Of a DNA stretch of 64,000 bases, positions 54,743 through 64,000 are shown one piece after another; the stretch's first letter is position 1, and each line of letters starts with the position of its first letter. The stretch lies in contig JAMJFZ010004031.1 in assembly GCA_026225945.1 (NCBI GenBank), positions 5,946,001-6,010,000 on the forward strand. Reading direction: 5' to 3'. The notes under the pieces are model-generated. The model made no database searches, was not told where the DNA came from, and saw nothing but the letters and a program-made list of their open reading frames with translations. This stretch comes from Cricetomys ansorgei. Lineage: Eukaryota > Chordata > Mammalia > Rodentia > Nesomyidae. A program made the position numbers and the translations under genes.

Positions 54743-55651
54743 ATGGCAACCTCCCGCCTGGACTTTGGGGAGGTGGAAACTTTCCTGGATAGGCACCCAG
54801 AGTTGTTAGAAGATTACTTGATGCGGAAAGGAAAGCAGGAGCTGGTGGACAAGTGGCTTCAAAGGCACAGTCCTGGACAGGGGACTTCAGGCCCGAGGCC
54901 TGCCCTGGCTGGCACTGGCAGCTTGGGTCAGGACAGTGGCAGAGGCAGCACAGGCGTAGGTGGTGGTGCTGGACCCCAGGGCTCTGCCAACAGCCATCCC
55001 ACGCCCAGTGGAGAAAATGCTGGGGTTCCCCTGAGTCCCACCTGGGCCAGTGGCAGCCGGGGAGATGGAAACCTGCAGCGGAGAGCTTCGCAGAAAGAGC
55101 TGCGGAAGAGCTTTGCCCGCTCCAAAGCCATCCATGTGAACAGGACTTATGATGAACAGGTGACCTCCCGGGCCCAGGAGCCCCTGAGCAGTGTCCGGCG
55201 GAGAGCCCTGCTCAGGAAGGCCAGCTCTCTGCCTCCCACCACAGCCCACATTCTCAGTGCCCTGTTGGAATCGAGGGTGAATCTGCCTCAGTACCCCCCT
55301 ACGGCCATCGACTACAAATGCCATCTCAAAAAGCATAATGAGCGCCAGTTTTTCCTGGAACTGGTCAAGGATATCTCCAATGACCTTGACCTCACCAGCC
55401 TAAGCTACAAGATCCTCATCTTTGTCTGTCTCATGGTGGACGCTGATCGCTGCTCTCTCTTCTTAGTGGAAGGGGCAGCTGCTGGCAAGAAGAGTTTGGT
55501 CTCCAAATTTTTTGATGTGCATGCAGGAACCCCACTGCTCCCCTGCAGCAGCACAGAGAACTCAAATGAGGTGCAGGTTCCCTGGGGCAAAGGCATCATT
55601 GGCTATGTCGGGGAACATGGAGAAACAGTCAACATACCCGATGCCTACCAG
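54743..55651 (+). CDS. Pde11a: Pde11a first coding exon (long isoform)
   Basis: Phosphodiesterase 11A hydrolyses both cAMP and cGMP; the long (A4) form has an N-terminal regulatory region, two GAF domains and a C-terminal catalytic domain. This exon gives residues 1-303. It starts with the conserved MATSRLDFGEVETFLDRHPE, followed by a Gly/Ser/Pro-rich variable stretch (about 40-105) and then the near-invariant NLQRRASQKELRKSFARSKA (kinase-type RRAS site). GAF-A starts near 215 and includes KILIFVCLMVDADRCSLFLVEG and the GKGIIGYVGEHGETVNIPDAYQ block. The ATG has a strong context (ATCATGG) and fits the family N-terminus. The exon ends at CAG then GTAGGA. Catalytic exons lie beyond the window. 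Confidence 0.96.
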
Positions 55652-57749
55652 GTAGGACTTGACTTGTATTCTGCTCCCCAGCCCACTGGCTTGGCAGCCA
55701 TGCCTTTCCTTTGACACTCAGGGGCACTTTTATTTAGACCCTTTGCAATATAGTCTTGCTATTTAAGTTCCTTCTTGAGTTTAGTTAGAGTGTTACATCA
55801 TATCTGATGGAGTGGTTGGTCTTTTCCTAACACAATGGCTTATGGGAAATTCATATATAACTCAATGATACCACACGTTTCTCTATCAAGATACTACCCT
55901 TAAGGACATGTCTTGTTTGTATGGTTTTAGAAAGCATCTGTGAACTGCTAAAAAGAGGAGCATACCCCAGAATCTCAGTGTTATCCTGAAGAAAATGGAT
56001 GTTTGTGTCTCTGGTGTTGTGGGGGGCATGGTGATTCTTCATAACCTAGCTCAAAGTTGGAAGGTGAACTGAGTACCTGGCATACTCAATGCCTACCTTT
56101 TCTCTAGCTTAAATCTGCAGGAGTTCCAAGGTAGGAAAGATGCAGAAGGGAGGAGGAAAGACAGGATAAGACTGGACCTCTGACTCACTCAGGTCTTCTT
56201 CATGTCTACTTCAGTGGAGTTTAGAGAGATTGGACAAAAAGCGGGGGTAGTCATTTTCAGGCATGGATAGAGCAGTCAGCTTTGGATATGGTGGAACAAG
56301 CAGAGTTCTAGTTTGTCCACTGGTATATTTTTAGCAATTCCTAAGGCAATAGGCACAGTGAACATGCTAGACGCAAGTGGAAGGGCAAGCCCAGCAGGCT
56401 GCTGTCTGGCTTCCCTGGCTGTTCGTTTCTACAGTGATTTGAACTTGATATTGGATGCTGGGTCTGAGAGACAGTCAGTTCTCATTCCTCCAGTCCTGAG
56501 TGGTGAAGCTGGGTACCACTTCCTGCGAGACTTCCTCGGGGTTCCTAATAACAGAAAGTTCTTACCCTTGGTTCTGTGGTCGTTTTAGGGCTGTATCTGT
56601 ATCATACAGGTGTGTGTTTCACTAAAGTTTGGATGCATTGAGCACAATAGCAAAGGTTGTGGGAAGGACATTTATTATAATTTTCCCCCTGCTCCATGTA
56701 AAAGTTCATAATTCTACATAGACTGACTGAAAGGAACTAAGCCTGAGTCTCATATTTCTGTGAGATGTCTGTCAGCATGAGCCTTTCATATATTAAAGAA
56801 TGCCTAGGAAAATATATTTTGCTAATCCTCTGTTACTGATTAGCTACATTATTCATTATATCCTTCTTAAAGACTTTGCTAAGTTAAGGATCCAAAGCTC
56901 AATTATGATTTTTCAGTAAATGTCCATTTCTCTATAGTCCTAGAAAGCCATGGGAAGAGATGAAAACATTTAATAATTGCTATCTTGAAGAGCCTATAAA
57001 ATATCTTTAAAGAAGTTACAAATTCTTTCCTATTCTTCCCACACTCCTATTGTGTACCCGAGCTAAGAATTCCCTCCTGAGTTGGATGATACTTGTAGAA
57101 CATCGGGCAGTAGTCCTCTTATTGCCTGTACATTTTTTATTCATCCACAATTGATTTTCTCCAGTACCTATGGCTTTTTTAAAACTGTTCCCTTTCAGCT
57201 CATAACTTTCTTGTGATATTGTTCATATAGGGCACTTTCCACAAGACTGTAATAACTCCCGGCGTCCTCAGCACCGAGCCTGTCTTCCTGATGGCCTAGA
57301 ACTGTGGCGGTGGCTGTTGTCACAGGCAGAGCAAATCAGGTTTTCTGAGGCTGTTGCCTCCCATGTGCTAGGCCCTTACTCTGCAGACAGAGGATAAAGC
57401 AAGTTGTCTTTTTGCTTTTGGAAGCTGACATGGGAGAAGGAAGGATTTTGGTGTTTTTTCTCCCTTTCCCCAGAGCAGTACCAGTGGCTATAAATAAGAT
57501 AAGCTTCTCGTAGGGTCCAGAAGGGCAGGTAAGTGGAATGAGAGATACGGAGCTTAAGATCTTGGATCCCTTTCGTTTCATTTTTTTTTTTTCTTTTTTG
57601 GTGAGAAATTATTATTACTTACTTCACCATTGGCTTCTGCTATGTGTTTGTATATTTTTAGTTTGTTGTGTTTTTCTTCATTTTATTTATGATACTCTCT
57701 GAGGATATTGCTTTTTCCATTTCATTTTAATACATCATCATCATTGGTA

Positions 57750-57915
57750 GGGCCTAAAGAGAATTACTTAATCTCACGGTCTCCATTTCCCTACTTACAA
57801 AATGGGAACAATACACCTATCTGGCAAAGATTATTATGTGGGCATGTAATGAGATGCTGCACAGGAGCTCCCAAGTCAGTCCCTGGCGCGTGGCCATCAC
57901 TTAGGAAATGGTAAC
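57750..57915 (-). repeat. MIR SINE, ancient
   Basis: Antisense MIR core: 'tctccatttccctacttaca' and 'aaaatgggaacaatacacct', ending near 'agtccctggcgcgtggccat'. Confidence 0.75.
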
Positions 57916-58329
57916 AGTTTGTGACGATGGTGGTAGTGGTATCTGGCTTGTCAGTTTTCTTCCCTTTACCTCCTTTCGATTGTTTTCCCCTTATCTGAGA
58001 CTGGGATTTGAACGCTGCACATTCGACCAGTCTAATCCTTCCCTGAGCCATGCTTTATCCTCAGAGCAACTGTGTTAGAACCAACACTGCATTAAAGGAA
58101 TATGTAAATAGCAATTGTTCTAGTCTTAAGAGTCCCTTAGTGTTACTGATGACACCTAATCATCCCCTGGCCTAGCAAAGGCTCTATATTTTGTTCCTCT
58201 AGGTAACTTCCAGAGTTGTATTACTGACGCCTCCTTTTCCTGTTCCAGCATTTCCCCATCCCTTCCTCTCTGCTCTTATAGATTTCTCATAATGAAAACG
58301 GAACCTTCTGAATGTCTATCTTTAAAAAA

Positions 58330-58545
58330 TTTTATATTAAAATATATTTTAAGTGTATGGGTGTTTTACCAACATGTATCTGTGCATCACATGTGTGCAG
58401 TACCCACAGAGGCCAGAAGAGGGCGTCGGATCCTTTTATCTGGACATACAGTTGTGATCTGCCATGTGGATGCTGGGAATTGAACCCTGGTCCTCTGGAA
58501 GAGCAGTCTTCTTAACTGCTGAGTCATCTCTCTAACCCGATGTTT
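58330..58545 (-). repeat. B3 SINE
   Basis: Antisense B3: 'gaggccagaagagggcgtcg', 'attgaaccctggtcctctgg', 'aactgctgagtcatctctct'. Confidence 0.9.
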
Positions 58546-60171
58546 GGCTTTTTATTATGAAGCATTAATTTTTATCATGTATGTAAACATTTTGAAGTCT
58601 CTATGTGAAAATGTAACTGTCCTTCTTGAGTCTTTATAAATCCATATGGTTAAAGGCATGTCTTGCTCAGATTCAGTTAGTACCCTTTTTTTTTTTTGTC
58701 TTCAGGAAAAAGAAATTTTATCACACAGAGTTTCACATTTTAATTATTGGGTAATTAGGCTAATGGTCTTAATCATTTGGGGGCTTCTTTGAGCAAGAAA
58801 AACGCATTAAAGACACTTATGCAATTATGATAATGAAAATGGGCACCCCGAAGTCAAGGGTAGAATATTTAATGAGATACTAAAGTTGAATCGGAGTTTG
58901 GCAGCAAAAAGAAATCTCTTTTGCTTTCACTATTTCGCATTGCATTTCTTAACTGGTTCTAGAAAACGGGATTGAAATTAGGGGGGGGGAGGAAAGGATA
59001 GCAAATGGAAAAAAAAAAAAGCACTCCTTTTAGGTATCCAGTTTGATCACAGTGCCTGCAATTTACCTTTCTTCCCTGACAATTATAAGTTATTAAACAA
59101 CCCACTTTAATGTAGTAATGAATACATTGCCCTCAAGAGGCTGCAAATAAGAGCACTTAAGTAACAGGTGTTTTCTTTGAGCTTATCCCAAACACCCAGG
59201 ATATAGCACTTTAGACTATAAAAAGTGCGAGATGAGTTCGTGTTAGTGTTGATAATGACGATACAGGTGTCTGGTGGGCTTGGGTCTGAAAGGCAGCAGG
59301 CTGTTTTGTTAGGTGAACAGAGAGGAGGAAGGGGATGACGCAGGGGAGTTCCAGGTGTGCCAGGCTTTTAGAAGACTGGATCTGTTTACACAACAGAGTC
59401 ACTAATTTGTCAGATCCAACAGGCGAGAACAGAGAGCCCATCATACCTGCGGGTATACAAAGGTGAGAGGGCACGGTCCTGTCCCCCAAGTGCTCGGAAC
59501 CGAGAGCTGTGCCCTCTGTCACACTGTACTCAAATGCCGAAGCTGGAGAGTGTTCCTTCCAGAGGCAAACGGAGACACTGTGGAGCTCAGCTTGTGGTGA
59601 ATGACTCCCTGAAGGAGGTGCCTGCTTTGAAAGATCAGACTTCCTGGCTGGAGGAGATTTTGAGGCTAGCAGAACTGTTTCAGGGACTGTAAACTAGCTG
59701 CGGAAGAGTGAAACGAAAGCAACAAAGGTGTATGGGGACAGGGAATGTTTTAACTCAGCTGAAGGACTGCATGTGCTGTATGCAGTTCAGGTGTGCAAAA
59801 GGGAGTTGAGAACAGATGAAGGGAGGTCTTTGAACATCTGATAAAGGAGTTTGCTGACAATAGGCCACAAGAAGCCTCTTGGGATGATCAAATGATCAAA
59901 TGATCAAGATGGCACATTGTGCAACTGGATGGCAGGGACTGGAAGAATCAACTGGAGGAAGGCTTGAAGCTGTGAGAATAATCAGGAGTATGTTATGATG
60001 GTCTGGTGGAGTCAAAATGAACAACTGAACTAAAGCAGACAGGGGTAACAGATGGGAGATGTCCTGTAGGTGAGGATTTGGGTGAGGAGGAGGTTAAGTC
60101 AGTGGGGATTCAGAGATTCTAAACTTGAGAGATGGGGGTGGCAGGTAACAGCTTGATCAGAACACAGGAGG

Positions 60172-60300
60172 CTTCGGAGTGTGGCCGCCCATGCCTATAG
60201 TACCAGACTTTGGGACAACTGCTCTAAGTTTGTGGCTACATAGTGCCTTTGAGGCCAGCCTGGGTTACAGAACGGGACCCTTTCTCAAAACAAAACTAAG
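60172..60300 (+). repeat. B1 SINE, diverged
   Basis: Sense B1: 'gtgtggccgcccatgcctat', 'gaggccagcctgggttacag', then an A-rich tail. Confidence 0.78.
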
Positions 60301-61599
60301 CAACCAGAGAGAGGAACCACATTAATGAAAAAGTTCTATGTAGGGCTATGTCACTGGTGGAGTCTAGTGCAAAACAATGGGCCTGAGGAGTCAACCCTTC
60401 CCAAGAATCTGCTTTCCAATCCACAACCACTGCCAGACAGAAACCCTAAATGACTACGACTTCCAGGCTGAGAAATTCTTGGATCTGGCCTGGGGTGGTG
60501 ACCTGGCTGAATTGTCTGCTGGATGCTCTCTGGTTCCTCCAGCTCAGTGTGGAGATGATCACGACCTTGTTCCACCCTGAGATGGCACGGACCACTCGTT
60601 TGCTCTTCCCATGTGCCCACACAGACCCCCTCAGGAGCAAAGAGCTGCACCAGATGTGGCACTCAGGCTTCTCCCCCTATGGATGGCCAGGTTGTTGTGC
60701 CTATTTTCAGGACAAAAGGGAGAAGATGGAGTCTAGATGGTGTCTGGGACACCGTGGAGCAAGGGTCAGGTGGCCAAGCCCTAATTTGGGGCACAAAGTG
60801 GAACCAGAGCACATATAGAGCAAATCTCCAAGCTCCTGGTTCAGACTCAATCATTCCATTGGCTTTCACACTCAAAGCAGATTCCAAGGCCAAAGTGGTA
60901 AGAATATCTCACAGGGCAACAGAGCAGCATTGCCTACCCCCCACTCCCCGCGCTCCCCCCACCCCCCCACCAAGCTGCTCTGGCCACACGCTCACGAAGC
61001 TGCCCTGCGTGACTCTGAGTCATCCTGAGTATAAGAGGTTCAATTTCATCCCAGCCCAGTGTCTATTGCAGTCCTTCACGTGGCCTCAGCTTCATCCTAA
61101 TTAAATTAGGTACCATCTTTGATGCCTGGATAGGGCCTTTCTATTTCTGTGCTTTGCTTCCTTCCTGCCAGTGATGCTTTTTTTTCCCCTCCCATCTTTG
61201 CCCATCCAAATCCTACTTTGCCTTCCCATGATGTAAGCAGAGTCAGCTGATTGCTTATGCTTGAGATAGGAAAACCAAACCGAAGTTCTAGGCTACGTGG
61301 CACTTACGGATGCATTGTGCTACAGTGGTATGCTCGTTATGTATTAGCCAATACGATACTGATACTAAACAGCTTGTTTTCACGGAATTTCACTTTATAC
61401 CTGATTTTAACCTTCACATTTACATTTAAAGTGTCAGTCTTGGAGTTGATTTTAGGCATCTAAAAAGTTTGGTAATGAAAGTGCTTCTGTCCCTTAAGAA
61501 CACAGGCAGTCCCATCACTGAGTGGTGAAGTTGGCTTCAAAAGGGATGTTGACCCTACTCCAAAGCTATGTTACAAAGTAATTCTACGAAATTTTATTT

Positions 61600-61628
61600 C
61601 TGCTCTGCTCTGCTCTGCTCTGCTCTGC
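61600..61628. repeat. (TGCTC)n pentanucleotide repeat
   Basis: Five to six perfect copies of TGCTC. Confidence 0.95.
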
Positions 61629-62589
61629 ACACAGTGTTTTAAAAATTCCCTCAAGCCCAAAAGCAAGTTCACTAGCCCAGAACTAGAATTGATTTTTCTG
61701 TGCTTGCAGCAGGAAGCATTTCCCGTTTCAGCCCTTCTTCCTGACAGACACATGATCATGGTAAGCACAAGGACAAATGACACTTGGCTGCTTTGTCTGT
61801 GAGGTGGGGCACAGAGAAGCCCTGGCCCTGCAGAAGATGGAGAGGTGATTTAAGGTGAACTTGACTTCCCCCTTAACCAATAAACTAATGTTTACTAACC
61901 TGACCGATTTATTTAGGCTCTTGAGGTTTGGTTGCCCGTTTATTTACAAGGCAGACTTAACTTGGAAACTCATGCTTCCTGTTTAATATAGCATTCAGGA
62001 GGCAGGCAACGTTTTCCTCTCAAATAGCTTTGCCCTGTCTGGTAGGAAAGTCACCACGATCCCTGAGGTGCGCTGCCTGCTTGTTCAGTTCCTTACTTTA
62101 AGGGTGGTGTTTTGTGACCTGACCACATTTGGAAAAGTGGGATGTGAGTCATAAAAGGGCAAGTAAGAAAGTGGCGCTGGGTTTATAATATTTTCAGAGG
62201 AACTTAGGTTTTTGGTCCTTTATAGGCATCGGAGGCTAAATTTATTTGGTTTTTGGATGAAAATAGCAGAGAAGGTTTCCTGGTATAAGATGTGTACTTG
62301 CTATAATTCCAAAGGTTTCTTATTAAGTGGATTGTTCCAACAGAAGAGTGGTTTCACATATTAATGATAAATTGTGCTTTTGATCAGAAAATACAGGTTT
62401 GCAAATGTAGAGTGAGAAATCTTCTTTTCAGTTGAGCGCAAGACAACTCTGTAGGGTATCTATTAATAATATGGATAAAAGGCAATGAGAACTCCACTGT
62501 TGATTAAGAATAACCCCACTTACCAGTGTGTGATGGGCCAGTTATTATAACCCTTTAGTGAGAATTTGTCCTTTCAGTTCTCTGAATAC

Positions 62590-62705
62590 TGCTTCATTTT
62601 ATAGGAGGTAGGCTGAAGGCTTGGCCCCATTAAGGATTTGCTCAAAGTGACTCAGCTGACCATGGGATTCAAGCTGAGAAGTGTAGTCTGCAGAGCCTTC
62701 ATGCC
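62590..62705 (+). repeat. MIR SINE, ancient
   Basis: Sense MIR core: 'cttcattttataggaggtag', 'ctcaaagtgactcagctgac', 'tgggattcaagctgag'. Confidence 0.65.
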
Positions 62706-63464
62706 CAGCCACTTCCGGAGTGGCCTGGGCCACTCTCCTGGCCACTAACTACTGTATGCACACTTACCCGTGTCCTTTGCTGACCTTTTTCCTGACAGTC
62801 TAAATTCTCATGGTAGTTCCTAACATGGTAGTTCCCAGCACCCAGGAGTCTCAGGAGCACATTTGTTGACAGTCTGGACTACACGGTGAGTTCCAGTCCA
62901 TTTTTTTCTCTCTCATCCTTGGGCATTCACCTCTATAAAATTGCAGATCTGCGTCTCAGCCCGCCTTGACTACACACCTGGCTGCCCCCTTCAAATCTCT
63001 GTAATGATGTAATGCGCCTGCTCTACCTAGGAGCCACACTCTTTGGGCACTTGTTAAGTGATCTCTTACATGAGAGCTCTTTGAGATCTAGATCAAGACT
63101 TCACTAACCCGCAGTGGACCCAACAGAGATGAATAGTGAACTGAGGGGTTGTCTTGCGTCCCCACCTGGCGCTGGCCGGCTTATATATCTCCAAATAGCA
63201 AGTCCTGCCTATTCAGACAACGAGGATGATGAAGCTGGAAGCTCATCTCCTGAGCATGTCTTTAAACCACTTAGCCTTTAGTTTGAAGATTAAAAAGTAA
63301 AGACTTATAAAGCCTAAATAACTGGGTGGGGGTGTTATCTGAACTGCTTGTCTATGTCAATCAAGCACCCACTCTAATGTCCCTTGCTTGCTTCTTTTTA
63401 AAACTGTAGTTTTTCTTTTGCTTTGGAGAGCCCATGTAGAAATCCTGTTATAAAAAGAACAGCC

Positions 63465-63625
63465 TAGCTGGGTGTGATGGTGCACACCTTTGATCCCAGC
63501 GGTGGAGAGGCAGAGGCAGGCAGGTCTCTTGGGAGTTTGAGACCAGCCTGATCTATATAATGACTTTTAGGCCTCCTATATAGAGAGGTAGTGAGACCCT
63601 GTCTCAAACATAGAAACAAACAAAA
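63465..63625 (+). repeat. B1 SINE
   Basis: Sense B1: 'gctgggtgtgatggtgcaca', 'ggcagaggcaggcaggtctc', 'gtgagaccctgtctcaaaca'. A short extra segment lies after 'cctgatctatataatg'. Confidence 0.9.
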
Positions 63626-64000
63626 AGTCAGCCAGCCTGATCCTAACCAAATAGATACTGGCAACTTGGAAACACACTACTGAAAAATTCCATGGCGGAA
63701 TATTACTGCTCTGCATAGCTGGGTTTCCTAATTTTCTCATGATTATATCATCCAGTGAATCTTTTTGAAGGTGAACTACTGCTTCCATCTCAAGGCCTTG
63801 CAAATCATAGGGTTTAGTTTTTCTTTGCAAATCCCTTACAGATGTGGAAGATTATATTGATCAGCCTTGTGATTAATTTTTTTTTAGAAGTGTTGGCCCT
63901 TTCAAGCTTATTGATTATAAGTCTTATGCTTCACATAGTTTCGAAAGGTCTCATCAATATTCAGTTTTCAGATGGTTGCATTTACAAGCTAATATTTCTG

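Larger units (their letters stand above)
55652..64000 (+). other. Pde11a: Pde11a intron 1, 5' part
   Basis: The intron starts with GTAGGA; reading through would add 20 codons and stop. It continues past the window end. Contents are MIR remnants, a B3, two B1s, a (CTCTG)n run, A-runs and unique DNA. No second coding exon of Pde11a was found; the next expected peptide (DRRFNDEIDK-like) is not present in any frame I examined. Confidence 0.85.

Noticed and set aside
54195..54809. 204-codon plus-strand frame overlapping the Pde11a start
   Set aside because: Out of frame with Pde11a, GC-rich promoter composition, no known similarity; openness is expected from low A/T content.
54887..55336. Minus-strand 149-codon frame
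   Set aside because: Antisense shadow of the Pde11a first coding exon.
55652..55714. 20-residue extension of Pde11a after DAYQ
   Set aside because: Read-through of intron 1 beyond a good GTAGGA donor; it does not match the PDE11A family.

Overview
This is mammalian nuclear DNA from a muroid rodent. The evidence is three recognisable vertebrate genes with GT-AG introns, dense rodent SINEs (B1, B2/B3, B4/RSINE1, ID), rodent-restricted URR1 hAT transposons, L1 fragments and long (TG)n microsatellites. The Rbm45 and Cyct residues differ at several sites from the mouse and rat proteins as I remember them, so a cricetid or another non-Mus, non-Rattus muroid is more likely. The species is not settled.

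Layout: (1) 1-5.3 kb is intergenic sequence beyond the 3' end of Rbm45, with an L1 tail split by an LTR-like insertion and several old B1s. (2) 5.3-21.3 kb, minus strand, is the complete Rbm45 gene: nine coding exons (1431 bp including the stop, 476 aa, every junction in frame) plus a probable 3'-terminal noncoding exon, starting in a GC-rich promoter at about 20.9-21.5 kb. (3) 21.5-33.9 kb is repeat-rich intergenic DNA. It holds a promoter-like block near 29.9 kb (12-bp palindrome plus CCAAT box) that may be the start of Cyct. (4) 33.9-38.4 kb, plus strand, is Cyct, testis cytochrome c: two coding exons, 105 codons, intact heme site and Met ligand. (5) 38.4-54.1 kb is intergenic and consists of SINEs, MIR, L1 and URR1 fragments and a large (TAC)n array. 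(6) 54.1-64 kb, plus strand, is the CpG-rich 5' end of Pde11a: the first coding exon of the long form (303 codons, N-terminal regulatory region and first half of GAF-A) and the first 8.3 kb of its intron.

The gene order Rbm45(-) - Cyct(+) - Pde11a(+) matches the known mammalian 2q31-like neighbourhood in which PDE11A and RBM45 are divergent. The three genes have unrelated jobs: an RNA-binding protein, a sperm electron carrier and apoptosis factor, and a dual cAMP/cGMP phosphodiesterase. Nothing suggests a shared operon-like system. I found no CRISPR array, prokaryotic operon or new multi-gene system. The points most worth a second look are splice-site and repeat interactions in Rbm45: a UG-repeat acceptor, a SINE beginning at +7 of a 5' splice site, and a near-perfect 65-bp inverted repeat in intron 1. 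The promoter-like palindrome upstream of Cyct and a cryptic donor 22 nt before the Pde11a start are also worth checking.
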